From NCBI RefSeq assembly GCF_044904705.1, contig NZ_JADIKL010000004.1:1-64000 (forward strand): a stretch of 64,000 nucleotides of DNA, written 5' to 3'. The stretch is from Rhodanobacter_A agri (GTDB taxonomy: Bacteria > Pseudomonadota > Gammaproteobacteria > Xanthomonadales > Rhodanobacteraceae). Within the stretch, counting starts at the first letter, position 1, and the number at the start of each line of letters is the position of its first letter. Positions 1 through 8,485 of the stretch are shown here, in pieces. The position numbers were made by a program, and so were the translations under genes. Under the pieces are notes generated by a model. The model saw only the letters and a list, made by a program, of their open reading frames with translations, ran no database searches and was not told where the DNA came from.

Positions 1-159
1 GCGTATTGAACCAGGCCATTTCTCTTGGTTACTTCTCTTGACTCCGGGCATCCTGCCCTCCGCCCTTCGGGCCAGCTTCGCTGTTCGCCGCCGCTCCTGC
101 GGCGGCGTGGGCCAGCAAAGAGAAGTGACTCGGGCGCCGCTAGGCGTCCGAAACCGCTC
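1..159 (+). repeat. Dispersed hairpin element, copy A (with 68-nt internal insertion)
   Basis: Bases 1-39 and 108-159 match positions 46503-46593 almost base for base (GCGTATTGAAC..., TTCTCTTGGTTACTTCTCTT, then GGGCCAGCAAAGAGAAGTGA and CGCCGCTAGGCGTCCGAAAC). About 68 extra bases sit between the two hairpin arms. The insert holds its own hairpins: GGGC-ATCCT-GCCC (46-58) and CGCCGCCGC-TCCT-GCGGCGGCG (86-107). The element may continue upstream of the window. Bases 160-257 hold no gene that I can see. Confidence 0.75.
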
Positions 160-257
160 TGAAACTTCCGTCAGATGACCGAAACTGCTTCGTCGCTTGC
201 GCAAGCAGCAAGCAAACCAGATCAGCCGAGCGCATCGCTGCGCTCAGCACCCAATCC

Positions 258-827
258 TCAGTGAGTCCTGGCGTGCGCCGCCACCTTGCGCGTCTCGCGG
301 GTCTGCAGCGCCACGCGCACCAGGTACACCACGATGGCTACGTTGCCAACCAGGGCGGCCAGTTTCAGCCAACCAAAGCGGTGCAAGGTTTCGTACAGCT
401 CGATCGGGATCAGCGAGGCGGTGGCGATCACTGTGAACCATTCCGCCCAGTACTTGCCCATCAGCAGGCCTACGCCTTCGATGCCGAACAGCACGGCATA
501 ACCCAGCGCTACCAGGCCAACGGCCACGAAGCGGCTGGGGCCGAAGTCCTGCAGCATCGACACCATCCGCCAGCGCAGGCCGTTGCTGTCGGACAGCGAC
601 AGATGCTCCAGCCAGTGCACCAGCCGCTCGAAGTTCTGCTCGTGGTTGAGGTGGAACGCCGCTGCGGCGACCAGCAGCAGGCACACGGTCTTGATGATTT
701 CGTAGGTCGCGATCACGCGCAGGCCGGCGCGGTGCGACGAGGTCCGCGGCGCGGGGCGCGCGGCGGGCTGGGCGACGGCGATGTTCTCGATCTCGGACAT
801 GGGCGTTCGGGCAGTCGGTCGGGCCAT
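258..827 (-). CDS. DUF2127 family integral membrane protein
   Basis: A 189-residue membrane protein of the DUF2127 type; function unknown. The first 33 residues are Pro/Ala-rich and cytoplasmic in character. They are followed by a GLRVIATYEIIKTVCLLLVA segment and three more hydrophobic stretches: around residues 98-120 (AVGLVALGYAVLFGIEGVGL), 125-145, and 150-170. The last ends in a charged tail. The ATG at 827 is preceded by an AGGA at good spacing; a second ATG nine codons in (800) is possible. It stands alone on its strand. Family assignment rests on the pattern of hydrophobic segments and the YEIIK / GIEGVGL signatures. Confidence 0.75.
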   Translation of the reverse strand: MARPTARTPMSEIENIAVAQPAARPAPRTSSHRAGLRVIATYEIIKTVCLLLVAAAAFHLNHEQNFERLVHWLEHLSLSDSNGLRWRMVSMLQDFGPSRFVAVGLVALGYAVLFGIEGVGLLMGKYWAEWFTVIATASLIPIELYETLHRFGWLKLAALVGNVAIVVYLVRVALQTRETRKVAAHARTH

Positions 828-950
828 TGTTCCTGCCGCGGCATGAACGGACAGTGCGCAAAGACATGGGGGCTTTCCGGGGAATCCCCAAGCCGCAGGG
901 ATGCGGGGAGGCGCTCAGCCAGGCTGGCCGGCGCCGGCGACAGCCCGGGA

Positions 951-1151
951 TCAGCAGCAGCGCCCGCCGCCGCCCTTGTAGCGGGCCTCCTGGCGCTCGC
1001 GGAAGAACTCGGCGTAGCTGGGCACCTTGCGCTCGGGGTGGTGTTCGCGCAGGTGCTTCACGTAGACCTCGTAGTCGGGCACGCCGCAGCAGAGGCGGAC
1101 GGTTTGCACCGCCCGTTTCCGGAATGCCTGCAATCGCGCACGGATGTCCAT
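951..1151 (-). CDS. ybdD: YbdD/YjiX family protein, CstA partner
   Basis: A 66-residue protein starting MDIRARLQAF with the core CCGVPDYEVYVKHLREHHPE and PSYAEFFRERQEARY, diagnostic of the YbdD/YjiX (DUF466) family. It ends in a Gly/Cys tail, GGGGRCC. It lies 2 nt downstream of the cstA stop on the same strand, so the two are almost surely co-transcribed. In enterobacteria the small partner is encoded with the CstA/BtsT pyruvate transporters and is needed for uptake. It is too short for many gene finders and was read by hand from the sequence. Confidence 0.88.
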   Translation of the reverse strand: MDIRARLQAFRKRAVQTVRLCCGVPDYEVYVKHLREHHPERKVPSYAEFFRERQEARYKGGGGRCC

Positions 1152-1153
1152 CG

Positions 1154-3229
1154 TCAATGGGCCGCTGCGTCGGCCAGCGCTACGTAGGGTTCTTCGTTGG
1201 CGGTGGGGTGGTTGGTGCGCCAGGCCTTCACGAGGGCATTGAGGCAGAACAGCGTCATCGCCACCACCAGCGCCATGAAGATGGCGGTCATCACCATGTC
1301 CACGCGGTTGTTGGCGACGATCTGCTGCATCGCCGCCACGGTCTTGGCCGGTGCCAGCATCTGGCCGTTTGCCAGCGCGGCGGCGTACTTGTCCGCAGCG
1401 GCAGTGAAGCTGATCGGACCCACCAGCTTCTCGTAGCCGGCCGCCAACGTGCACACGATCAGCCAGATCGCCGGGATGCCCGGCACCCACACATAGCGCT
1501 CGCGTTTCAGTTTCACCACTACCACGGTGGCCAGCATCAGCGCGATCGCCGCCAGCATCTGGTTGGCGATGCCGAACAGCGGCCACAGCGTGTTGATCCC
1601 GCCCAGCGGATCGACCGCGCCCTGGTACAGGAAGTAGCCCCACAGCGCCACGCAGATCGCGGTGGCCAGCAAGTTGCCTACCCAGGACTCGGTAGCCTGC
1701 AGCGGCTTGTGGATGAGGCCGGCGATCTCCTGGATCATGAAGCGGCCCACGCGGGTGCCGGCGTCCACCGTGGTGAGGATGAACAGTGCCTCGAACAGGA
1801 TCGCGTAGTGGTACCAGAACGCCATCATCCCCTCGCCGGGCAGGATGTTGTGCAGCAGTTGGGCCATGCCCACCGCCAGCGTCGGCGCGCCGCCGGCACG
1901 GCTGAGGATGCTCTGTTCGCCCACGTCCTTGGCCGTGCGGACCAGCTCGTCCGGCGTCACCACGAAGCCCCACTGGCTGATCGTCTGCGCCGCGTGCTCC
2001 ACGGTGGTGCCGATGATCGCGCCCGGTGCGTTCATCGCGAAGTACACGCCAGGGTGCAGCGAGACGGCCGCCACCATCGCCATGATCGCCACGAAAGCCT
2101 CCATCAGCATGCCGCCGTAGCCGACCATGCGCGCCTGGCCCTCGTTCGCCAGCAGCTTAGGCGTGGTGCCCGAGGCGATGATCGAATGCCAGCCAGACAC
2201 CGCGCCGCAGGCAATGGTGATGAACAGGAACGGGAACAGATTGCCCTGGAACACCGGGCCGCTGCCGTCGATGAACTTGGTCACGGCCGGCATTTGCAGC
2301 ATCGGCGCGGCGAGGAAGATCGCCAGCGCCAGCAGCGCGATGGTGCCGATCTTGAGGAAGGTGCTGAGGTAGTCGCGCGGCGCCAGCAGCAGCCACACCG
2401 GCAGCACCGAGGCGCAGAAGCCGTAGCCGATCAGCCACCAGGCCAACGCCTTCGCGCCGAGATCGAAGATCGGCCCCAGCGCGGCCGAGTCGGCCACGAA
2501 CCGGCCGGCCCAGATCGCCAGCAGCAGCAACACCAGGCCGATGATGGATACCTCCAGGATGCGGCCCGGGCGCAACCAGCGCAGGTAGACACCCATCAGC
2601 AGCGCGATCGGAATGGTCATGGCCACGGTGAACGTGCCCCACGGGCTGTGCGTGAGCGCCTTCACCACCACCAGCGCCAGCACGGCCAGCACGATCATCA
2701 TCAGCACCAGCACGCCGATCATCGCCACGATGCCGGGGATCGGGCCCAGCTCCTCGCGCAGCATGTGGCCGAGCGAACGGCCGTCACGGCGCAGCGAGAG
2801 GCCGAGAATCATGAAATCCTGCACCGCGCCGGCGAACACCACGCCGAACAGGATCCACATCGTGCCGGGCAGGTAGCCCATCTGCGCGGCCAGCACCGGA
2901 CCCACCAGCGGGCCGGCGCCCGCGATCGCGGCGAAGTGGTGGCCGAACACCACCCACTTGTCGGTGGGCACGTAATCCAGGCCATCGTTGCGCAGCACCG
3001 AAGGCGGCGCGCGGCTGGGATCGAGCCGCAGCACCTGGTGCTCGATGAACTTGCCATAGAAGCGGTAGCCGATCACGAACACCGCGATCGACGCGGCCAC
3101 CAGCCAGATCGCGTTGATCGGCTCGCCGCGGCGCAGGGCGACGACGCCCAGGCACCAGGCGCCCATGATGGCAATGGCGACCCAGAGGATCTTCGCCGCC
3201 GGGCCGGGTTTGACAGTTGCGCTGTGCAT
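1154..3229 (-). CDS. cstA: Carbon starvation protein A, pyruvate/peptide transporter
   Basis: A 691-residue inner-membrane protein with about 16-18 hydrophobic segments, full length for the CstA family. Family blocks seen include FGHHFAAIAGAGPLVGPVLAAQ, the MWILFGVVFAGAVQDF stretch, SGWHSIIASGTTPK, and the C-terminal FEALFILTTVDAGTRVGRFM. CstA proteins import pyruvate (and were first linked to peptide use) during carbon limitation. The start ATG has a GGGGAG Shine-Dalgarno upstream. It is divergent from def and followed at +2 nt by ybdD, the standard arrangement. A single TGTGAT half-site at about 3420 in the 300-bp gap is too weak to call a CRP site. Confidence 0.95.
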   Translation of the reverse strand: MHSATVKPGPAAKILWVAIAIMGAWCLGVVALRRGEPINAIWLVAASIAVFVIGYRFYGKFIEHQVLRLDPSRAPPSVLRNDGLDYVPTDKWVVFGHHFAAIAGAGPLVGPVLAAQMGYLPGTMWILFGVVFAGAVQDFMILGLSLRRDGRSLGHMLREELGPIPGIVAMIGVLVLMMIVLAVLALVVVKALTHSPWGTFTVAMTIPIALLMGVYLRWLRPGRILEVSIIGLVLLLLAIWAGRFVADSAALGPIFDLGAKALAWWLIGYGFCASVLPVWLLLAPRDYLSTFLKIGTIALLALAIFLAAPMLQMPAVTKFIDGSGPVFQGNLFPFLFITIACGAVSGWHSIIASGTTPKLLANEGQARMVGYGGMLMEAFVAIMAMVAAVSLHPGVYFAMNAPGAIIGTTVEHAAQTISQWGFVVTPDELVRTAKDVGEQSILSRAGGAPTLAVGMAQLLHNILPGEGMMAFWYHYAILFEALFILTTVDAGTRVGRFMIQEIAGLIHKPLQATESWVGNLLATAICVALWGYFLYQGAVDPLGGINTLWPLFGIANQMLAAIALMLATVVVVKLKRERYVWVPGIPAIWLIVCTLAAGYEKLVGPISFTAAADKYAAALANGQMLAPAKTVAAMQQIVANNRVDMVMTAIFMALVVAMTLFCLNALVKAWRTNHPTANEEPYVALADAAAH

Positions 3230-3530
3230 GCAGGGAACTCCCCTGTGGAACTCCCGGCAAGAGTCTCGCCGCGCGTGGTGGGGGTCAATGCCGTGCGGCT
3301 TAGCCTTTGGTCGAATGGGGGGCTTGTCGAACAGTCTTCCAGCGGGCCGAAGGATTCGGTATCCGCATGGCTCCGTTTGCGCCGGTCAGGCACTTGTGCG
3401 CCTGTGGCGGTGAACCATCTGTGATGCGATGGGCGCCACGGAATTCCCGCCGCGCGTTCATGTGCCGGCACGCCAGCGTCATGCCCGCTCCACTAAAGTG
3501 AACCGGCCACGTCACCCAGCCGAGGTTGCG
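3230..3530. other. Intergenic region between divergent cstA and def
   Basis: 301 bp without a convincing gene. It must hold the promoters of cstA (leftward) and def (rightward). I see no strong sigma-70 pair, no repeat and no hairpin terminator. An open frame can be read into it from def, but it lacks coding character and an upstream ribosome site. Confidence 0.6.
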
Positions 3531-4067
3531 ATGATCCGCGAGATCCTGAAGATGGGCGACCCGCGCCTGCTGCGCGTGGCACCGCCGGTGCCCGACGCGA
3601 TGATCGGCAGCGCGGAACTCGTTGCCCTGATCGATGACATGTTCGACACCATGCAGGACGCCGGCGGCGTAGGGCTCGCCGCGCCGCAGATCGGCGTCGA
3701 CCTGCAGCTGGTGATTTTCGGCTTCGAGCACTCCGACCGTTATCCGGATGCGCCCGAGGTGCCGCGCACCGTCCTGCTCAACCCCGTCATCACGCCGCTG
3801 TCGCAGGACATGGAAGAAGGCTGGGAGGGCTGCCTCTCCGTGCCCGGCCTGCGCGGCGCGGTGAACCGCTACAGCCTGATCCGCTACCAGGGCGTCGATC
3901 CCAGGGGCGAGCCGATCGACCGCCGCGCCGAGGGTTTCCATGCCCGCGTGGTGCAGCACGAGTGCGATCACCTGATCGGCCGGCTGTATCCCTCGCGCAT
4001 CACCGACTTCAGCAAGTTCGGCTACATCGAAGTGCTGTTCCCGGGGATGGATGTGGCGGACGAATAA
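3531..4067 (+). CDS. def: Peptide deformylase
   Basis: Removes the formyl group from the N-terminal Met of new proteins. The three catalytic blocks are present: GVGLAAPQIG (about residue 45), EGCLS (about 102), and HECDH (about 144), giving the Cys and two His metal ligands and the catalytic Glu. The protein is 178 residues, normal size. The start at 3531 is chosen because MIREILKMGDPRLL is the usual N-terminus and GAGG lies 5 nt upstream; the frame stays open 102 nt further up but looks non-coding. It is not next to fmt, so the organism may have another deformylase elsewhere. It converges on the MBL gene with a 16-nt gap. Confidence 0.95.
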   Translation: MIREILKMGDPRLLRVAPPVPDAMIGSAELVALIDDMFDTMQDAGGVGLAAPQIGVDLQLVIFGFEHSDRYPDAPEVPRTVLLNPVITPLSQDMEEGWEGCLSVPGLRGAVNRYSLIRYQGVDPRGEPIDRRAEGFHARVVQHECDHLIGRLYPSRITDFSKFGYIEVLFPGMDVADE

Positions 4068-4083
4068 GGCGCGCGGCGCGGCT

Positions 4084-5034
4084 TCAGAGTTCCATCAGGT
4101 CGCGCCCGACGACCACGCGCCCCTTGAAGTGCCGGGCTACCGCGTCGTGCCATACCGCGTCGGGCACGGGTGGGTTGCCGCCGGGTACGAAGTGGTTGAG
4201 CACCAAGGTCTTCACGCCGGCCTCGGTGGCGATGCGGCCGACCTGTTCGGTGCTGGTGTGGGCGGCGAGCAGGTGTTCGCGCAGCCGCACGGCGTTCGGC
4301 TCGCTGGCGATCAGCTTGTCCAGCGCCGGCAGATACATCACTTCGTGCACCAGCACATCGGCGCCGCGCGCCAGCGCCACCAGGTTCTCGGAGGGCCGCG
4401 TGTCGCCGGAGAACACGATGCTGCGGTCCGGGCAGTCGAAGCGATAGGCGAAGGCCGGCGACACCGGCGGATGCTGCACCAGCGCCGCGGTGACCTTGAC
4501 CCGCGCGTCCTGCATCACCAGGCCCGCTTGTGTGATCTCGTGCGGCACGATCAGCGGCGCCAGCGGCGGGCGGCCTTCGTCGGCGATGCGGGTGCGGATG
4601 TCGTAGTCATTCATCTGCAGGAACAGCTGCGTCATCGCTTTCAGCGGCGGCGGTCCCCAGGTGTCGACCCTGCTGTGCAGCGGTCCCGACCAGGCCAGCA
4701 GCAACAGGTTGCCGTAATCGGCGTTGTGGTCGGAATGCTGGTGGGTGATGAACACATCGCGGATCGCGCCGAGGTCCAGTCCCGCCTCGGCCATCTGCCG
4801 CGCCACGCCGTTGCCGCAATCGATCACGTAGATCGCGTCGCCCACCACGATCGCGCTGGCCGGTGCGGCACGCGCTGCCTTGGGCGTGGGGCCGCCGGCG
4901 GTGCCGAGCAGGATCAGTCGCGAGCGGGATGACGCGTCTGCCGCCCGCGACAACGCGGGGAACGCGGCCATCGCCGCCGAGAACGCGCCCGCCTTCAACA
5001 GGCGGCGACGCGAGGGGTTGTCCGGTGTGGTCAT
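4084..5034 (-). CDS. Tat-exported metallo-beta-lactamase-fold hydrolase
   Basis: A 316-residue protein. The N-terminus SRRRLLKAGAFSAAMAAF is a twin-arginine signal peptide, so the folded, metal-loaded enzyme is predicted in the periplasm. The MBL motifs are present: HQHSDH (HxHxDH, about residue 97), SGDTRPS (the metal Asp), and LNHFVPG near the C-terminus. The layout is RNase Z/arylsulfatase-like, but the substrate is unknown. The start chosen (5034) is the ATG right before the Tat motif; an ATG five codons upstream (5049) is equally readable and neither has a strong ribosome site. Divergent from the acyltransferase at 5222. Confidence 0.85.
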   Translation of the reverse strand: MTTPDNPSRRRLLKAGAFSAAMAAFPALSRAADASSRSRLILLGTAGGPTPKAARAAPASAIVVGDAIYVIDCGNGVARQMAEAGLDLGAIRDVFITHQHSDHNADYGNLLLLAWSGPLHSRVDTWGPPPLKAMTQLFLQMNDYDIRTRIADEGRPPLAPLIVPHEITQAGLVMQDARVKVTAALVQHPPVSPAFAYRFDCPDRSIVFSGDTRPSENLVALARGADVLVHEVMYLPALDKLIASEPNAVRLREHLLAAHTSTEQVGRIATEAGVKTLVLNHFVPGGNPPVPDAVWHDAVARHFKGRVVVGRDLMEL

Positions 5035-5221
5035 GCGGCACCGTGGCATGGAACGGCGCCATCGCGTCGCGGCTGGGCATCGATGGCGCTGGCAGTGTAG
5101 CGCGCGACTTGCAAAGCTCAGCCGCTGGAGCTGCACGGACATGTCTGCGTGGGTTGATGGCCTTGCCACGCGTCGCGCCATGCCGCCACCATCGCGTTTC
5201 GACATGGAAGGGACAGGGTGC

Positions 5222-6490
5222 ATGCGCGACACGGTACGTTCGGCGGAAACGGCAGCTGCGAATGCGCGCAATCCAGGCATCGACCTGCTGCGTGGCCTGG
5301 CGATCGTGCTGGTGGTGTTCAACCACCTCGGAATACGCATCCCGCTGGAGAAGAGCGCACTGGCCAGGGTCGTGCCGACCTGGTTGCTGAACCGGCTCAA
5401 CTGGAACGGCTACGAGGCCGTGTACGTGTTCTTCGTGATCTCCGGGTTCCTGATCACGGGCAATGCGCTGCGCCGCTGGGGCAGTCTCGCGGCCATCGAC
5501 GCGCGCGCCTTCTACGCGCGGCGCTTCGCGCGCATCGTGCCGTGCCTGCTGGCCTTGCTGGCGGTGTTGAGCGTGCTGCACCTGCTGGGCGTGACGGACT
5601 ACGTCATCCACCGGTCCGGGCAATCGTTGCCGGGCGCGCTGCTATCGGCGCTGGGCCTGCATCTGAACTGGTACGAGGGGCGCACCGGCTACCTGCCGGG
5701 TTCGTGGGATGTGCTGTGGTCGTTGTCGATCGAGGAGGCGTTTTACCTTGGCTTCCCGCTGGCCTGTCTGCTGCTGCGCCGGCATGCGCTGCTGGTGCCG
5801 CCGCTGGCGCTGCTTGCGTTGTCGCTGCCCTGGACGCGCGCCGCGCTGCACGGCAACGAGATCTGGCTGGAGAAGGCGTATCTGCCAGGCATGGCGGCGA
5901 TCGCCACCGGCGTGCTCGGCGCCTTGCTGGCCGATGCCTGGCAGCCACCGCGCCGCACCGTCGCGATGCTGGGCTGGCTCGGCGCCACCGGCCTGGGCGC
6001 GGTGCTGCTGGACGGCGGTGCGCTGTGGCACTTCCTGCGCGACGGCTACATGCTGGTCCTCACGTTCTCCGCCTTGTGCCTGCTGCTGTGCTGCCAGTGG
6101 CGTTCCGGCGATGGCGCCAGGCCGCCGCTGCGCGGTTTCGGCTGGCTGCGGTCATGGGGTCGGATGAGCTACGAGATCTACCTCACCCACATGTTCGTGG
6201 TGCTCGCCGCGATACGCACATACCGCGCCTGGGGCGGCGATCCGGCGCATGGCTGGCTGTGGTACCCGCCGGCGCTGGGGCTGTGCTGGCTGTTGGGGTT
6301 GGCGGTGGAACGCCTGCTGTCCATGCCGTGCGAGCGATGGCTGCGCTCGCGGCTGATGAATGCTGCGCCGGGCGGCCGCATGGATGCGCAGCCAGCCTCA
6401 TCGCGTAGATGCCGCTTCCAGCATGGAAGCCTGACCGCGACTGAACGCAAGGACGCGGCGACCTCAAGAACAGCTTGTCCAGGCCGATAA
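5222..6490 (+). CDS. Acyltransferase 3 family membrane protein (OafA/YrhL type)
   Basis: A 422-residue protein with about ten membrane segments. It begins NPGIDLLRGLAIVLVVFNHLG, the acyltransferase-3 signature with the conserved R..H. It continues with VFFVISGFLITG, FYARRFARIVP and DVLWSLSIEEAFYLGFPLA, all classic for OafA-type O-acyltransferases. These modify lipopolysaccharide O-antigen, peptidoglycan or exopolysaccharide; the acceptor cannot be told here. The start at 5222 is preceded by GGAAGGGA. The last ~45 residues after the final helix are polar and unconserved in look. No polysaccharide gene is adjacent. Confidence 0.88.
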   Translation: MRDTVRSAETAAANARNPGIDLLRGLAIVLVVFNHLGIRIPLEKSALARVVPTWLLNRLNWNGYEAVYVFFVISGFLITGNALRRWGSLAAIDARAFYARRFARIVPCLLALLAVLSVLHLLGVTDYVIHRSGQSLPGALLSALGLHLNWYEGRTGYLPGSWDVLWSLSIEEAFYLGFPLACLLLRRHALLVPPLALLALSLPWTRAALHGNEIWLEKAYLPGMAAIATGVLGALLADAWQPPRRTVAMLGWLGATGLGAVLLDGGALWHFLRDGYMLVLTFSALCLLLCCQWRSGDGARPPLRGFGWLRSWGRMSYEIYLTHMFVVLAAIRTYRAWGGDPAHGWLWYPPALGLCWLLGLAVERLLSMPCERWLRSRLMNAAPGGRMDAQPASSRRCRFQHGSLTATERKDAATSRTACPGR

Positions 6491-6619
6491 TGCGGCCATG
6501 ACGTCGCATGAATTTCATCCTTGTACCGGTACTGTCACAAGTACTGGTGCAGGCACGCACATGCCTGTGCGTGCCGGGCGCCGCGTGAACCAGATGTCCG
6601 GTCATGGGTCCCCGAGGAC

Positions 6620-6988
6620 ATGAGTCATTACAGCAAGCCGCCATCCGGCAACACCGTGGACTGGAACCATCCGGAGCTCCAGTCGCTGCTCAACAAGACC
6701 GAAGGCTGGAGCCTGGACAACCGGGGCGTGCACTCGCCCAGGGCCTGCGAACTGCACATCGGCTGGGGCGCCAGCACGGGCCGGCACGCCACCCTGGTCT
6801 ACGAGCGCGAAGGGGTGATGGTGGTCGAGACGCAGTTCGCCATACCCAAGGGCGAGCATGTGCGCGTGGATCGCATCCAGGCGGGCGCGTTGCGCTCGAG
6901 CTGGGGCACCGTGGTGGACGGGCGCGAGGGTTTCCGCGCCGAGGATCGCGCCAACGGCATCTACGTGCACTGGGTGCACGTGCGCTGA
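6620..6988 (+). CDS. Hypothetical protein, 122 residues
   Basis: I do not recognise this family. Starting at MSHYSKPPSG the chain is soluble, rich in Trp, His and charged residues, without signal peptide or membrane segment. It shows SLLNKTEGWSLDNRGVHSP, then an alternating pattern (VMVVETQFAIPKGEHVRVDR) that suggests a small beta fold. Coding character is supported by strong third-position GC bias. The ATG has GAGGA immediately upstream but only about 1-2 nt away, so the start is uncertain; a TTG 99 nt upstream (6521) would add an implausible Cys/His-rich leader. Confidence 0.6.
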   Translation: MSHYSKPPSGNTVDWNHPELQSLLNKTEGWSLDNRGVHSPRACELHIGWGASTGRHATLVYEREGVMVVETQFAIPKGEHVRVDRIQAGALRSSWGTVVDGREGFRAEDRANGIYVHWVHVR

Positions 6989-7021
6989 GTTGCCGACAAG
7001 CCGTCGCGGCGCTGCGCCGCC

Positions 7022-8092
7022 TCAGCGGTTGCGCAGGCTGCGCCCGTAGGCGTGCACCTCATCCACCAGCACGCGCACGTGGTCGGGATCGACTTCCGGC
7101 GTGATGCCGTGGCCGAGGTTGAACACGTGGCCGGGGTGGTTGCCGTAGCTGTCGAGCACGGCACGCGCCTCGCGGCGGATCACCTCGGGGCTGGCGCGCA
7201 GGATCGCCGGGTCGAGGTTGCCCTGCAGCGCCACCTTGCCGGCCACTGCACGGCGGGCATCGGCCAGGTCGATCGTCCAGTCCACGCCCAGCGCGGCGCA
7301 GCCTGAATCCGCCATCTCGGCGAGGTGTGCGCCGGCGCCTTTGGAGAACAGGATCAGCGGCAGCTCGCGAGCGTGCGGGTCGGCCTTGAGCGCGGCCACG
7401 ATCTGCGTCATGTAGCGCAGCGAGAATTCCCGGAACGGCGCGGGGCCGAGCAGGCCGCCCCAGGTGTCGAAGACCATCAGTGCCTGCGCGCCGGCCGCGG
7501 CCTGCGCCGCGAGGTACGCGGCCACGCTGCGGGCCAGCACGGCCAGCAGCTGGTGGGCGAGTTGCGGCGCGTTCCAGCACATCGCCTTCAGCGTGGCGAA
7601 GTCGCGCGAGCCGCTGCCTTCCACCATGTAGCAGGCCAGCGTCCACGGGCTGCCGGAAAAGCCGATCAGCGGTACGCGGCCGGCCAGTTCGCGGCGGATC
7701 AGCCGCACCGCATCCATCACGTAGCGCAGCTCGCCATCCATGTCGGGCACGGCCAACCGCGCGATGTCGGCGGCCGAGCGCACCGTGCGCGCGAATTGCG
7801 GACCCTCGCCATGGGCGAAGGAGAGGCCCAGGCCCATCGCATCGGGGATGGTGAGGATGTCGGAGAACAGGATCGCCGCGTCGAGATCGAAGCGCTGCAG
7901 CGGCTGCAGCGTCACCTCGCAGGCAAACTCCGGGTTCTGCGCCAGGCCCATGAAGCTGCCGGCGCGCTCGCGGGTGGCGCGGTATTCGGGAAGGTAGCGG
8001 CCGGCCTGGCGCATCACCCAGATCGGCGTGGTATCGACGGGTTCGCGCCGCAGCGCACGCAGGAAGCGGTCGTTCTTCAACGGTGCATTCAT
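7022..8092 (-). CDS. hemE: Uroporphyrinogen decarboxylase
   Basis: Decarboxylates the four acetate side chains of uroporphyrinogen III to give coproporphyrinogen III, a cytoplasmic step of heme synthesis. It has 356 residues, the normal length. Signatures: PIWVMRQAGRYLPEYR near residue 23, LFSDILTIPDAMG, PLIGFSGSPWTLACYMVEG, and C-terminal GNLDPAILRAS and FNLGHGITPEVDPDHV. It is the last gene of a leftward aroK-aroB-WGR-hemE run; its start overlaps the stop of the WGR gene by 4 nt (ATGA), which implies translational coupling. Confidence 0.97.
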   Translation of the reverse strand: MNAPLKNDRFLRALRREPVDTTPIWVMRQAGRYLPEYRATRERAGSFMGLAQNPEFACEVTLQPLQRFDLDAAILFSDILTIPDAMGLGLSFAHGEGPQFARTVRSAADIARLAVPDMDGELRYVMDAVRLIRRELAGRVPLIGFSGSPWTLACYMVEGSGSRDFATLKAMCWNAPQLAHQLLAVLARSVAAYLAAQAAAGAQALMVFDTWGGLLGPAPFREFSLRYMTQIVAALKADPHARELPLILFSKGAGAHLAEMADSGCAALGVDWTIDLADARRAVAGKVALQGNLDPAILRASPEVIRREARAVLDSYGNHPGHVFNLGHGITPEVDPDHVRVLVDEVHAYGRSLRNR

Positions 8093-8349
8093 CGTCCGTA
8101 GGGGCCTTCCAGACCTTGCGCGAACATCACCCGGTAGCCGCGCTTGAGCTGGGCGTCGCGGGTTTTCTCGAACGCGGCGATGGCTGCGTCGCGCTCCAGG
8201 AACTGTTCGCGGCGCAGCGTGGCCTTGCCGCCCTGGTGGCCCGTCTCGCGGTACAGCGTCCAGCCGCCGAGCAGATCCTGCTCCAGCACGATCTGGACGT
8301 AGCGTGGCGGCTCGGCGCTGCCGGGCAGGTTTTGCAGGTAGAGGCGCAT
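8089..8349 (-). CDS. Stand-alone WGR domain protein
   Basis: An 86-residue protein that is little more than one WGR domain: MRLYLQNLPGSAEPPRYVQIVLEQ, then the family core GGWTLYRETGHQGGKAT and a C-terminal AAIAAFEKTRDAQLKRGYRV helix. WGR domains bind nucleic acids in eukaryotic PARPs and bacterial proteins; the role of short stand-alone versions is unknown. It overlaps hemE by 4 nt and sits downstream of aroB beyond a REP pair. The conserved Trp-Gly-Arg tripeptide reads as W-T-x-R-E-T here, so the domain call is by overall pattern. Confidence 0.75.
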   Translation of the reverse strand: MRLYLQNLPGSAEPPRYVQIVLEQDLLGGWTLYRETGHQGGKATLRREQFLERDAAIAAFEKTRDAQLKRGYRVMFAQGLEGPYGR

Positions 8350-8421
8350 GGATGGCGTGGCGTCGAACGTGGACCGGCCTATCGCCGGTACCTACAGTTT
8401 ATTAGGAGCCGACCCCGCTTT

Positions 8422-8485
8422 GTAGGAGCGCACCCTGTGCGCGAACGTCGCAGAGCGGACAATCGCGCGCGGGGCGGCGCTCCTA
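8422..8485. repeat. GTAG-footed REP pair (inverted), aroB 3' end
   Basis: Right-facing unit at 8422-8445: GTAGGA then stem GCGCAC-CCT-GTGCGC and GAA. The left-facing unit at 8463-8485 reads, on the minus strand, CTAGGAGCGCCGCCCCGCGC. The two face each other like a REP doublet. The TAG of the left-facing unit is the stop codon of aroB. Such GTAG-footed palindromes are known in Stenotrophomonas and Pseudomonas, where REP-associated tyrosine transposases act on them; no such transposase gene is in the window. Confidence 0.75.

Noticed and set aside
827..3424. An 865-codon open frame on the plus strand opposite cstA
   Set aside because: Antisense to cstA; protein is Arg/His/Gln-rich low-complexity, typical of shadows in GC-rich DNA. 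cstA on the other strand has a clear family match.
3410..3440. CRP site in the cstA promoter region
   Set aside because: Only one TGTGAT half-site; the other half does not match TCACA.
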